DNA from: Ruminococcus sp.
GTDB taxonomy: Bacteria > Bacillota > Clostridia > Oscillospirales > Ruminococcaceae
Assembly (NCBI GenBank): GCA_017623515.1
Contig: JAGAOV010000003.1
Coordinates: forward strand, 19,389-83,388
Length of the DNA: 64,000 nucleotides
Reading direction: 5' to 3'
Position numbers and translations under genes: made by a program. Below the pieces are notes generated by a model. The model made no database searches and was not told where the DNA came from. It saw only the letters and a program-made list of their open reading frames with translations. Numbering within the stretch: position 1 is the first letter of the stretch; each line of letters begins with the position of its first letter. This document shows, one piece after another, positions 7,898 through 17,219 of the stretch.

Positions 7898-9415
7898 TCA
7901 TTCCTCCTCTCCCTCGTGGAGCATTTCCACAAGATTCTTCGGCTGCTTCTTCTGGTTCTTCTTCTTGTAGTGACGGTATACGATATAAAGCACTATCAGA
8001 ATAACCACAACTGCTGCAACAAGCGTGAAGTGTGAGTCAAGCCATTCTGAACGGTATCCCTCGAAAGCCTTGTTGTACTGAATGGAGGATTCCGCAAGCT
8101 CTGCATACTTCATTGCACCCTCATAGTCGCCCTTGTTGAGAAGAGCAGAAGAAATGCCTACGTATGCTGCACGGTAGTTGCCGTCACGTCTGAGAACCTC
8201 GTACCACGGCTCAAGAGCCTCTTCATAGTAACCGTCATTGTAGAGACCAACTGCCTCGTGAACTATCTCGCCGAAGTCAGTTTCCTCGAAAATTGTAATA
8301 GTATCCTTGAGACCGTCTGTTACATAGATATTGCTGCCCAAGGTCTCAACAGCTGTAGGCTGGAGTGAGAATCCGCCCAACTGGTCGGAACGTGTACCCA
8401 TGATGAACAGCAGGTTGCCGTCCTCGTCGTACTGGAACACACGTCCTGTCTCCATATCAAGACAGTTGAGTCTGCCGATGTCGTCAACATCTATGTCCAC
8501 AAGCTTTGTGGAGAAGGTCTGGTTTGTGGCTGCGTCATACATGGACGCAATGTCACCGAATGTTGCTTCCAGTCCTGAGAACAGGTTTACACCGGATGGA
8601 TTTACCTTCTTTACACGGTCGGACTCTGAGCTTGAGGACTGAGTTACTGTGAATACAAAGCCTTCGTCGTCAATGTCAAAGTTTGTAATGCCTGCCGCAA
8701 CGTTTCTTGATGAATTCGCTCTCATCTCATCAGTTGCGATAAGATTCCAGAAGTAGCCTGCTACAACCTCTGCTGTAGCTTCAACGGCGTTTGCACCGTA
8801 GTAGCCCTGAAATTCACCGTCACTGTTGAAGAACGCTGCACCGTTTGTAATGTTGTTGAGTACGGAATAGATATTTCCAGCCTTGTCAACAACTACCTTC
8901 TGCGGCTTGAATGTCTCATTCTCATAAAGTGTTGAATCAGGTCTTGTAATGTTCTTTACAACATTACCATCCATATCAGTTACAAGCAGTCTTGAGTTGC
9001 CTGTATCCGCTATGTACATATAACCTGTATCCTCGGAAACGAACACACCCTCAGGTGATGACAGTGTAAGAGTACTGCCGTCCTCGTCCTTGAATTCGCT
9101 GTATTCCTTTACAGCCTTTGTAAAGGTCTCGTCTACTACTACGATACGTCCGTTTCCGCTGTCAACAACATAGAACTGATTCTCGCTGTCACGGAAGATG
9201 TCCTGAATAACATCCATCTCACCGCAGCCAAGGTCTGTACCTCTTACTGCACGGACTGCCTCATAGCCTGCCTGTGAGGGTGTTGCCTCGGTCCAGCGGT
9301 CGTAGTTGTACACATTGTAATGCTCCTCGGCAGATACAACAGGAAGAACCGTTCCTGTCATAAGAAGTGCGCAGGAACACATTACAGACGCTATTGCTTT
9401 AAATTTTTTCTGCAA
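7898..9415 (-). CDS. Exported NHL beta-propeller/TPR protein with C-terminal membrane anchor
   Basis: About 505 residues. The start is taken as TTG at 9415, behind GAGGTG, because it opens a proper signal peptide (LQKKFKAIASVMCSCALLMTGTVLPVVSA). The longer frame back to 9553 runs through the preceding permease gene. Residues of roughly 60-380 hold NHL-type propeller blades (SSPEGVFVSEDTGYMYIADT, with ADTGNSRLLVTD-like strands). A TPR-like helical stretch follows (ALEPWYEVLRRDGNYRAAY, GDYEGAMKYAELAE). A single membrane helix (VAAVVVILIVLYIVYR) and a Lys-rich tail end the protein. So it is probably membrane-anchored with the propeller outside. Cotranscribed with permeases; its role may be scaffolding or ligand contact, which is inference. 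Confidence 0.8.
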   Translation of the reverse strand: MQKKFKAIASVMCSCALLMTGTVLPVVSAEEHYNVYNYDRWTEATPSQAGYEAVRAVRGTDLGCGEMDVIQDIFRDSENQFYVVDSGNGRIVVVDETFTKAVKEYSEFKDEDGSTLTLSSPEGVFVSEDTGYMYIADTGNSRLLVTDMDGNVVKNITRPDSTLYENETFKPQKVVVDKAGNIYSVLNNITNGAAFFNSDGEFQGYYGANAVEATAEVVAGYFWNLIATDEMRANSSRNVAAGITNFDIDDEGFVFTVTQSSSSESDRVKKVNPSGVNLFSGLEATFGDIASMYDAATNQTFSTKLVDIDVDDIGRLNCLDMETGRVFQYDEDGNLLFIMGTRSDQLGGFSLQPTAVETLGSNIYVTDGLKDTITIFEETDFGEIVHEAVGLYNDGYYEEALEPWYEVLRRDGNYRAAYVGISSALLNKGDYEGAMKYAELAESSIQYNKAFEGYRSEWLDSHFTLVAAVVVILIVLYIVYRHYKKKNQKKQPKNLVEMLHEGEEE

Positions 9416-9431
9416 GCTCCTCACCTCTTCC

Positions 9432-10319
9432 TTAATCCTTGATGCCCGAATGAGCCATTGTTTCGATAACCTGTCTCTGTGCCAGCATGAATATAACGAT
9501 CGGCGGAACAAGCATGAATACTGCCGCTGCCATCGCAACGCCGGCTCTTGCAAGACCTGCTGACGCTGCCTGCTGTACTACTGTGGGCAGAGTCTTGAGG
9601 GATTCATTGAATACCATTGTACCGCCCTGTATGTTCCATGCAGCCTGAAATGCGAAGATAACAACTGTCATCATTGCAGGCTTCTGGTTCGGCATTACTA
9701 TCTGCCAGCAGGTACGGAACAGTCCTGCACCGTCAACCTTTGCCGCTTCTATCATAGCGTCCGGAATCTGACTGATGGACTGACGCATAAGGAAGAGACA
9801 CATCGGTGATGCAATTGACGGGAATATAAGTGCCATCCATGTATCAACCATGCCCATCTTTGCAAGCACCATGTACTGCATGATGTAGATTACGTTTGAC
9901 TGATACAGCAGGGATACAACGATTATGCCGTTCATGAACTTAGCACCGGGGAATTTGACCTTTGCAAGACAGAATGCTGCCATTGCAGAGAATACAACCT
10001 GACAAACTGTAACTGTTACCGTTACGAATACGCTGTTGAATACGTATCTTGAGAAAGGTACCCACAGGTCGCTGCATATACGGAACATTGATGTGTAGTT
10101 TGAAAGGGTTGGTTCAATTACATAGAGCTTCGGCGGGAATACGAACAGCTCCTGCACAGGCTTGATTGACATTACTACCGCAAGATAGATAGGCAGTACC
10201 ATGAACAGACCCAGCAGCAGGAGGAATACGAAAATTCCCACTGTACCTCTTATCTTGTGACCTGCTCTCTTTGTGGACACCTTGAGGTGTTTGCCATATT
10301 CTTTTTCTTTTTTCGCCAT
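9432..10319 (-). CDS. Carbohydrate ABC transporter permease, MalG type (first pair)
   Basis: Permease of 295 residues, the normal length, with six membrane helices. The EAA loop is IEAAKVDGAGLFRTCWQIVMP (about residues 189-209), which matches the family pattern well. The ATG at 10319 follows AAGGAGG. It pairs with the MalF-like product of 10332-11264 (12-nt gap). Unlike the second MalG-like protein in this operon it lacks a long N-terminal tail, so the two pairs are not recent duplicates of each other. Confidence 0.92.
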   Translation of the reverse strand: MAKKEKEYGKHLKVSTKRAGHKIRGTVGIFVFLLLLGLFMVLPIYLAVVMSIKPVQELFVFPPKLYVIEPTLSNYTSMFRICSDLWVPFSRYVFNSVFVTVTVTVCQVVFSAMAAFCLAKVKFPGAKFMNGIIVVSLLYQSNVIYIMQYMVLAKMGMVDTWMALIFPSIASPMCLFLMRQSISQIPDAMIEAAKVDGAGLFRTCWQIVMPNQKPAMMTVVIFAFQAAWNIQGGTMVFNESLKTLPTVVQQAASAGLARAGVAMAAAVFMLVPPIVIFMLAQRQVIETMAHSGIKD

Positions 10320-10331
10320 GACATAACCTCC

Positions 10332-11264
10332 TTAGTCCATATACTTGCTCAGCAGCTTGCTGATAAGCTTATTCATAAAGTACATCGCAATAAACAGTAT
10401 CATACAGATCGCAGAGGCATAACCCATCTCGTATCTGATCCAGCCGTAGTCGTAGGCATGGTTCATGATAGTATGTGCCTTGTAGTCTGTACTTGGGAAA
10501 CCAACAAGGTTCTGTGAAACAGTACCTGCGGTAAATGAGCTTACGATCTGCATTACGGCAGCGAACATGAGCTGCGGTCCCATTGAGGGGATAGTAATGT
10601 AGATAAGCTCCTGCCAGCGGTTCTTGATACCCTCGATAGCACCAGCCTCGTACTGGGAACGGTCGATGTTCTGGAAGCCGGCACGGAGTGCAAGGAAGCC
10701 TGCACCAAGGCTGATCCACATCTGTACTACGATAGTAACTGCAAGAACATATGAACCGTCTGTCAGCCACTGGATAGGCGATGTGATGATACCCAGATCC
10801 AGCAGAACAGAGTTGAGATAGCCGTGTGTATCACCGCTGAAGATAAGCTTCCATACGGTGTAAACATTCGCCATTGACGGCGCATAGAAAATCAGTGTAA
10901 AGAGCGTTCTCAGCTTGGGATGAAGCTCGTTGATGAGCCATGCAAGCAGGAAGCAGAGCACGTAGCTTACAGGCCCTGTGAAGATCGCAAAGACCAGTGT
11001 TACACGGACAGATTCAATAAAAATCTTATCCGCAAGGAAAAGTGTTGTAAAGTTTGAAAGACCTACGTATTTCGGGAACTGTACCATGTTGAAGTCTGTG
11101 AAGCCTACAGGCAGTGACAGTACGACCGGAATAACAGTAAATACGATAAAGAACAGCATAAACGGCAGCATCATTACATAAGCAGCCTTGTTCTGCTTCA
11201 TGGAAATAAGCGTCATGCGCCGCTGCTCTTGTTTGGTTCTTCTACCGATAGCGGCAGTATCCAA
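10332..11264 (-). CDS. Sugar ABC transporter permease, MalF type (first pair)
   Basis: Permease of 310 residues, six membrane helices, EAA loop YEAGAIEGIKNRWQELIYITIP (middle Ala replaced by Gly, otherwise standard). The translation start is TTG (11262-11264) with a strong GAGGAGGG seven nt upstream; no ATG with a site gives a full-length N-terminus. It lies directly downstream of the large solute-binding protein (34-nt gap), the classic order binding protein-MalF-MalG. Confidence 0.92.
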   Translation of the reverse strand: MDTAAIGRRTKQEQRRMTLISMKQNKAAYVMMLPFMLFFIVFTVIPVVLSLPVGFTDFNMVQFPKYVGLSNFTTLFLADKIFIESVRVTLVFAIFTGPVSYVLCFLLAWLINELHPKLRTLFTLIFYAPSMANVYTVWKLIFSGDTHGYLNSVLLDLGIITSPIQWLTDGSYVLAVTIVVQMWISLGAGFLALRAGFQNIDRSQYEAGAIEGIKNRWQELIYITIPSMGPQLMFAAVMQIVSSFTAGTVSQNLVGFPSTDYKAHTIMNHAYDYGWIRYEMGYASAICMILFIAMYFMNKLISKLLSKYMD

Positions 11265-11298
11265 TGTAAACCCTCCTCATTTTTTATTAGAGCGAAAC

Positions 11299-14283
11299 TT
11301 ATTCCGCTGTGTCAAGTCCCAGATTTTCACGCTTTCTGGTAATTTCCTCATTGATGTCACGGTTGTACCACATGAGAGTATCTCTCGGATTCTCAGAATT
11401 GTTTACAACCTCACGGAACGCATTCATTACGTTTCTTGTAACGGCATATGATGCCGGAATGATGGGAACTTCCACAAGCTCATCCATTGCTGTTTCCAGA
11501 GACTCTACCTCATCCGGAGACCATGCAAGCTGTGTGAGAGCCTCCTTGTTTGCCGGAGCGTAGCGTCCCATCTGTCCCATAAGTCCCTCTATCTGTGTTG
11601 CATACGCAACCTGTGTATCTGTTGAACAGAACCACTTGAGGAATGTCCATGCGTTATCAATACCGTTCTCCTTTTCAGCCACCTTATTAAAGATAACCGC
11701 ACCGGAGCTTGATGAGTTTACTGCGTGTGATACTGTGCCGTCCTCCTGAAGTGTACCGGGGATAGTTGTAAAATCCCAAAGTCCCTTGATTTCAGGAGCT
11801 GCAACCTGAAGCTGATTGTAGAATGAATAATCTGCAATAACGATCGGATATTCACCTGTACGGAATCGGCTGAAGCCGTCGTACTGCTGGTCAAAGTCAT
11901 ACTTTGTATAGAAGGATGTCCACATCTCGAAAGCGTCGATAGCCTCGTTGGTGTTGAACATTGTCTCGGTCATTGCTTCATTGTAGTAATTTGTACCGCT
12001 CTGGAGCATGAGCGTTGCAAAGGTATGACCGCTTTCTGTTGCCGGAGAGATCTGAGCCATGTTGGAGTCGGCTGCTACTGCCGGAAGAACCAGACCTGCG
12101 GACATGTAGCTTCTCTGGAGAGCAGGGAGCATATCAATAAGGTCAGTCCATGTTTCCGGAGGGGCTGTGAAGCCAAGCTCGCTGAGAACGTCCTTACGGT
12201 AGAACATCATCGCCCAGCTTCTTGTAAGAGGCATACCATATGTGCCGCCCTCATACTGATATGGCACCATAGCCTCTTCCTGATAAAGCTGTGTTATTTC
12301 CTCGTAGCCCTCCATCTGGGAAACGTCTGCTAAAAGTCCACGGCATGCAAGGTTTACAGGGAATTCGCCGCCGAGGAACAGTGCAACATCAGGGCCTTTG
12401 TCTGCAAGCGTCGCTTCAACAACGCCGCCTACTACAAGGTTAATGGATACAGGAATTTCATATTCGGGAATAAATTCAGACTCAACCAGTGACTTGACTA
12501 CCTGCGCCTGATCACGTCCGAGGGATACCCATACATCAATAGTATCCTCACCTGTTGTATCGGTCAGTGAGGAGTAGTCCTCATTGAAGGAGGCACAGAA
12601 TCTCTTGAAGCTGTATGCGAGATTATCAAAGAATCCCGGCTCTGCTTCACCGAATTCATTGTCCGCTGTTGTAAGCTCAATATAGTCAATTTCCAGCGGC
12701 TGATCACGGTAGTCACGCATCCATGATGAAATGGATGTTATATAGTCCTTTATCTGGGAAAGGTAGTTCGGAATCTTCAGCGGATCGTCCACGCACTTTT
12801 CAAGAACGATAGCCATGCTTTCCAGTGAAGCGGCTTCTGAACCCTCGGATTTTGCAAGGGATTCGATCTCGTCCTGCACTGTGCGGAGTTTCTTTGCGAT
12901 ACCATCGAAGGTGTCAACGATTTCCGGAATCTTCTCATGTACATAGTAGTCTGTATATGTATCCGGCTCTGGACCTGTTATCATAACTATCTTACGGTAG
13001 TATGTATTCAGGTCAAGAACAATATCGTCAAGCTGCTGCATGTACTCACCGATAGCACCGGGGACAGCCTCCATTGTAATGGTGTGCTTTTCACCTGCTG
13101 TCAGGTAGATATACAGATCTTCACCATCAGATGTTTCAACCTCGTTGATCTGGAAATCAGTGCTGTAGTAGAAACGCACCTGATCCATATCTTCACAGAG
13201 AACCTGTCCGTCAATATAGATACGGCGGTTTGAGAAGAATCCTCGCATTTCCTCCTGACGTGCCTTGATACCCATTTTGTACCAGCCGTCATTCGGAACA
13301 GTAGCTTCCCATGTTATAGTCTGCTGTGCCTTGTCCCAGTTGCCCTGACCTATTGTATTGTACAGAAGGTGCTTTGGATCTGATGGAGATATTGCACAGC
13401 TTGAATTATCATATGTAGGATAAAGAACAGAGTCAGACTTATAAAGTGCAGTCTCACCCTCGATACGCACTGTACCGGAAGGAGTTGCTTCAACTGATAC
13501 CGCAGCGTCAACAGAGGATGTATATTCATCATATGTCTGATACTCATCAGGATTGTAGAATTTCAGATATTCAAGAGCAAGCCAGCCCTTTGACGCTTCA
13601 AGAGTTACAGTATGTCTGCCCTCTTCAAGATAAAATACTATAGGCTCATTAAAAAGACCATCGGGATCTTTAAGAGGAGTTGTCTGCCACATTTCAACCT
13701 GTATCTGTGACGGACGCACCTCGTCACCTGAGGAGTCCTTTTCAATATCCTTTTCATTTCTGAAAACCTTGTTAAGTGTGATTCTGGACGCTGCATCGTA
13801 TGGTACTTCACCGTCGATAGCAACCGAAAGCTCTATAGTTGCCGTATTTGACGCAATCGGGCAATAAGACGCTTCCACACAATAGAGACCGGTTTCAGGA
13901 ACTTCGATCTCATAGGTAAAGCTGCCATCTGCGCTGTTCCATATGAGAGCATCGCTGCGGCTGCTGCCGTCCTCTTCTCCCGTATACGAACCCACCTCAT
14001 ACGTTTCGCAGTCTGCCTCAGTAAAGCTGCTGCCTGCCACCAGAATTGACGCATCCGGTCTCGGCTCTGACTGGTACTGCTCAAAGTAGTCACTGTAAGA
14101 CACCTGCTGCTCATAATAAAGCGCACTGCCTTCATCGGAAACAGCATTTATCTCTTCCGCCTCTGACTGAGACCGAGCAGCTGTATCTTTATCGGCAAAT
14201 GCCTGAAGAGGAGCAATACCTGATGCCGCCGTACAGACAACCAGCAAAGCTGCCAGAGTGCCTTGCCATTTTCTGTTTGTCAC
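11299..14283 (-). CDS. Giant extracellular solute-binding protein with two N-terminal jelly-roll-like domains
   Basis: About 994 residues from GTG 14283 (AAGGAAAGGTGG upstream); an ATG at 14307 and a GTG at 14316 are in frame but have weaker sites. A signal peptide ends near APLQAFA. The C-terminal 440 residues form a family 1 extracellular solute-binding domain (DVWVSLGRDQAQVVK, then GPDVALFLGGEFPVNLACRG, GTYGMPLTRSWAMMFYRKDVL, and the TFLKWF block). The N-terminal part has two modules of 150-190 residues with the strand pattern of CBM6/CBM35-like jelly rolls (ETGLYCVEASY..., then NDGWYKMGIKAR...), joined by a helical linker. Usual binding proteins are about 400-450 residues and lack such modules. 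First gene of the operon, so it is the likely ligand receptor. No lipobox Cys is present. Confidence 0.88.
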   Translation of the reverse strand: MTNRKWQGTLAALLVVCTAASGIAPLQAFADKDTAARSQSEAEEINAVSDEGSALYYEQQVSYSDYFEQYQSEPRPDASILVAGSSFTEADCETYEVGSYTGEEDGSSRSDALIWNSADGSFTYEIEVPETGLYCVEASYCPIASNTATIELSVAIDGEVPYDAASRITLNKVFRNEKDIEKDSSGDEVRPSQIQVEMWQTTPLKDPDGLFNEPIVFYLEEGRHTVTLEASKGWLALEYLKFYNPDEYQTYDEYTSSVDAAVSVEATPSGTVRIEGETALYKSDSVLYPTYDNSSCAISPSDPKHLLYNTIGQGNWDKAQQTITWEATVPNDGWYKMGIKARQEEMRGFFSNRRIYIDGQVLCEDMDQVRFYYSTDFQINEVETSDGEDLYIYLTAGEKHTITMEAVPGAIGEYMQQLDDIVLDLNTYYRKIVMITGPEPDTYTDYYVHEKIPEIVDTFDGIAKKLRTVQDEIESLAKSEGSEAASLESMAIVLEKCVDDPLKIPNYLSQIKDYITSISSWMRDYRDQPLEIDYIELTTADNEFGEAEPGFFDNLAYSFKRFCASFNEDYSSLTDTTGEDTIDVWVSLGRDQAQVVKSLVESEFIPEYEIPVSINLVVGGVVEATLADKGPDVALFLGGEFPVNLACRGLLADVSQMEGYEEITQLYQEEAMVPYQYEGGTYGMPLTRSWAMMFYRKDVLSELGFTAPPETWTDLIDMLPALQRSYMSAGLVLPAVAADSNMAQISPATESGHTFATLMLQSGTNYYNEAMTETMFNTNEAIDAFEMWTSFYTKYDFDQQYDGFSRFRTGEYPIVIADYSFYNQLQVAAPEIKGLWDFTTIPGTLQEDGTVSHAVNSSSSGAVIFNKVAEKENGIDNAWTFLKWFCSTDTQVAYATQIEGLMGQMGRYAPANKEALTQLAWSPDEVESLETAMDELVEVPIIPASYAVTRNVMNAFREVVNNSENPRDTLMWYNRDINEEITRKRENLGLDTAE

Positions 14284-14363
14284 ATTCTTTCCACCTTTCC
14301 TTTTCATATCCTGCACCAGTTTTTCACAAAAAACAGGACAGGATACCTCATTCTATACTTGTA

Positions 14364-14392
14364 ATTATAACAATTTTCGCTCTTCTTGTCAA
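14364..14392 (-). promoter_or_regulatory. SigA-type promoter of the eight-gene ABC/DUF5696 operon
   Basis: Minus strand TTGACA (14387-14392), 17 nt, TATAAT (14364-14369): perfect consensus. No other clear promoter lies within the following 11.8 kb, so the eight genes probably form one transcript. No adjacent regulator gene exists. Confidence 0.85.
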
Positions 14393-14474
14393 GGTGCGCA
14401 AACAAAAATTCCAATACATTTTTCTTTTTGGTGAAACTGCACTGTAACGTGAGCAATATTATCCTGTTTAATAG

Positions 14475-14520
14475 CAAAAAAATACGGTTCGGACGAAACC
14501 GCTTCCATCCGAACCGTATT
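14475..14520 (-). terminator. Terminator of the CPBP-tadA unit
   Basis: AATACGGTTCGGA (14481-14493) pairs with TCCGAACCGTATT (14508-14520); the minus strand continues into a run of T. It follows the tadA stop codon by about 60 nt. Confidence 0.8.
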
Positions 14521-14582
14521 ATATCCTGTATTTAAGCGCATTTTCCAATGAGAATAGCTCGGTAGTATGCACGGCAAAATTT

Positions 14583-15149
14583 TTATATGCCGCTTTCTTC
14601 ATCGTTTACGCCTGCAAGCGCATTCTCACACGCCTTTGACATTTCTCTGCGCCATTTTATCCCAATTGATTTTTTCTTTGCACGAAGCTCCCGAAAAAAC
14701 TTTTTCATAAGCTCTCTGCATTCCTCTTCCATGTAGCCGCCAGTTATTTCCGGCTTATGATTATACGGAAAGGAAAACATCTCCTGAACGGAGCAGAGCG
14801 AACCGGACTTTTCGTCATAAGCCCCGAATATCACATCATCTATACGTCCATGGAGTATACCTCCGGCGCACATTGGACATGGTTCAAGGGTGACATACAT
14901 TGCACTGTCAACGATACGCCATCCACCAAGCCTCCGGCTTGCGGCATTTATCGCCATTATTTCCGCATGTGCAAGAGGTGATCTCTCGGTTTCACGCATA
15001 TTCCAGCCCTCGCCTACTATGATCCCTGTAGGCTTATGGACAATGACTGCGCCTACCGGAACTTCACCAAGCGACGCTGCATATTCTCCAAGCTCTATTG
15101 CACGTTCCATAAATTTTCTTTCCGGTTTATAATTAGTTTCCGCCGGCAC
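14583..15149 (-). CDS. tadA: tRNA-specific adenosine deaminase TadA
   Basis: Deaminates A34 of tRNA-Arg(ACG) to inosine. The zinc-binding cytidine/adenosine deaminase motifs are complete: HAE (SPLAHAEIMAIN, near residue 60) and PCPMC (TLEPCPMCAGGIL, near residue 93). At 188 residues it is longer than the usual 150-165 because of a basic and acidic C-terminal tail. The start is GTG (15149) behind AGGAGA. It lies 12 nt after the CPBP gene and is probably cotranscribed with it. In many Firmicutes tadA sits next to ffs-dnaX; here those genes are 28 kb away. Confidence 0.93.
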   Translation of the reverse strand: MPAETNYKPERKFMERAIELGEYAASLGEVPVGAVIVHKPTGIIVGEGWNMRETERSPLAHAEIMAINAASRRLGGWRIVDSAMYVTLEPCPMCAGGILHGRIDDVIFGAYDEKSGSLCSVQEMFSFPYNHKPEITGGYMEEECRELMKKFFRELRAKKKSIGIKWRREMSKACENALAGVNDEESGI

Positions 15150-15161
15150 TGTATTATTCTC

Positions 15162-16322
15162 CTACATTGCTATTTCTATTATCATGAGAAGCAGACATAC
15201 TATCCATACCAGAAGCAGCGGCCCGTTCCATGAAACAATACTGATTTTCTCCTTCACAGAGAGGAATGTGTCGTTCGTTGTAATGATAAGCTTTTTCTTT
15301 CCAAAAAGCTGCATTATAAGAAAGCATACGATTCCTGTTACAAGCATTATGAATATACACAACGCCTGTGCCTGAATACCGCCCACTTCCGGAAGTTCAC
15401 TGCACATGAACATGATATACCCAAGTATTCTTGCCTCTGCATGAACTATAATACCTGTAATCAGCGATCCGCTTTTCCATACACCCCAGCCGGCTATTGC
15501 TGAAGTAATAAATATCGCCGCACTGGATTCAGGATTATGCATCATTGCCATGTTAAGCACCGCTGTGAACAGAATTGCAAAAACAGTTCCGAACTGTCTC
15601 ATACTCTGAAACAATGCGCCATGGAAAAGAAATTCCATAAGTGCAGGTACAGACACAAGCTCAAATATCATATAAACTGTGCGGCACCATCCATTCATAT
15701 ATGATGTTACCTGATATGACATTCCTATATTATTCGCTGCAAAAGCACCAACCGGAAAGAAGAGCCTCGGTATGCTTACTGCGCTGAATGCTGCACAAAG
15801 AACGAATATTGCTGCCCATGTATACCAGCCACGTCTTATCTTCATAGGGCAGGCCGCCTTCACCGGCATTTTCAGCCTGATTCTCATTAAAACAGCCGGA
15901 ATAACAAGCTTGAGGATGCTTTCAAATGCTGTTACACCAAGAACAGCATACTGATTCCCGTATGCGATCTTATCATTGAAGCTGTAGCTTATTTCCACGC
16001 TTGATTTCTCAAGTATCATCATCAATGGCAGAACCAATACATTTTCGATAAGTGCATAAAGAATCATTACCGACATTGTAAGCAGACAAAGATTCTTCAG
16101 CGCAGTTTCTTCACGTTTTGCGCCTCCGTTTGTCTGTACGCCTATTCCGTCTACATAAGTATAATTACTCTGACGAAGCTTGCCGCTGAACGCAAACAGA
16201 TTATCCTCTCTGCACCGCCATTCACGAAACAGCTCGTTATACTCCTCTGTCTGCGCTGGGAATCGTGAGACATCTTCGATCTCCTTGTTCTCCGCCAGCA
16301 GCAAAGAATCCTTTTTTTTCAT
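15162..16322 (-). CDS. CPBP-family membrane protein, motif-degenerate
   Basis: Membrane protein of 386 residues. A cytoplasmic N-terminus of about 85 residues precedes eight or so hydrophobic helices. The C-terminal half matches the CPBP (Abi/CAAX prenyl protease-like) domain. Motif 1, normally EExxxR, reads MEFLFH here (PALMEFLFHGALFQSMRQFG): one Glu and the Arg are lost. Motif 2 is MMHNP, and the last His motif is IIVHAEARI. The family are intramembrane glutamic endopeptidases, some tied to bacteriocin immunity or abortive infection. With the motif changes this copy may be inactive or divergent. Cotranscribed with tadA. Confidence 0.78.
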   Translation of the reverse strand: MKKKDSLLLAENKEIEDVSRFPAQTEEYNELFREWRCREDNLFAFSGKLRQSNYTYVDGIGVQTNGGAKREETALKNLCLLTMSVMILYALIENVLVLPLMMILEKSSVEISYSFNDKIAYGNQYAVLGVTAFESILKLVIPAVLMRIRLKMPVKAACPMKIRRGWYTWAAIFVLCAAFSAVSIPRLFFPVGAFAANNIGMSYQVTSYMNGWCRTVYMIFELVSVPALMEFLFHGALFQSMRQFGTVFAILFTAVLNMAMMHNPESSAAIFITSAIAGWGVWKSGSLITGIIVHAEARILGYIMFMCSELPEVGGIQAQALCIFIMLVTGIVCFLIMQLFGKKKLIITTNDTFLSVKEKISIVSWNGPLLLVWIVCLLLMIIEIAM

Positions 16323-16382
16323 TAAATCATCCCTGTTTTTCAGACTTTATATTCTCATTTCAAAGTCTGTCACGTTTTATCC

Positions 16383-16411
16383 TTGACAATTCCTGCGAAA
16401 TATCGTATCAT
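16383..16411 (+). promoter_or_regulatory. SigA-type promoter of the ArsR-family gene
   Basis: TTGACA (16383-16388), 17 nt, TATCAT (16406-16411). The start codon follows 27 nt later behind AAGGAGG, so the leader is very short. Confidence 0.85.
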
Positions 16412-16437
16412 TATTATATTAACAAGGAGGAATTATC

Positions 16438-16776
16438 ATGGAACATAAATGTATCATAGAGGAAGAACTGCATCCCATTCTGAAAGAGAACATGGACAAT
16501 GAAGAGACTCTCTGCGAGGTTGCAGAGTTATTCAAGGTGTTCGGCGACACCACACGCATACGTATTATTTTTCTGCTTTTCCAGCATGAGGAGTGTGTCT
16601 GTGACATCGCACGCAAGCTCAACATGACTCAGTCTGCCATATCTCACCAGCTGCGTATTCTCAAGCAGGCAAGGCTCGTTTCAGCCCGACGTGAGGGTAA
16701 AACCATTTTTTATGCGCTTGCAGATCACCATATTGGTACGATTTTCCGTCAGGCTATGGAGCATATCTCAGAATAA
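16438..16776 (+). CDS. ArsR/SmtB-family metal-sensing repressor
   Basis: Winged-helix repressor of 112 residues. It has the family's recognition region (CDIARKLNMTQSAISHQLRILKQ) and a wing (VSARREGKTIFYAL). Two potential metal sites are visible: the alpha3 Cys motif ECVCD, as in ArsR/CadC, and an alpha5-type site ADHHIGTIFRQAMEHI with Asp/His spaced as in SmtB/CzrA. An N-terminal His and Cys (MEHKC) could add ligands. Such proteins release DNA on binding Zn, Cd, Pb or similar ions. No exporter gene is adjacent, so the target is elsewhere or only its own promoter. Confidence 0.92.
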   Translation: MEHKCIIEEELHPILKENMDNEETLCEVAELFKVFGDTTRIRIIFLLFQHEECVCDIARKLNMTQSAISHQLRILKQARLVSARREGKTIFYALADHHIGTIFRQAMEHISE

Positions 16777-16950
16777 GCCCATCTTCCTTTATACTACACA
16801 TTTATTATACCACACCCATTGACGTATGCAATGTGATTTTTGCACATATTTTGTGAAATTTTTCACATTTTTTCATACGAGCAATTACATCTTTTTGCGA
16901 TAAAATATTACCTCTCAAAAAAAGAAATTGCTCCCACCTCGAAAAACCTC

Positions 16951-17209
<259 letters not shown>

Positions 17210-17219
17210 GATATGACCA

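Noticed and set aside
9416-9553. N-terminal extension of the NHL/TPR gene
   Set aside because: It lies inside the preceding permease gene and would bury the signal peptide; TTG 9415 behind GAGGTG fits better.
16860-16950. T-rich stretch before the ferredoxin gene as a regulatory RNA
   Set aside because: Only a weak GTGAAA/TTTCAC palindrome is present; no known motif could be matched.
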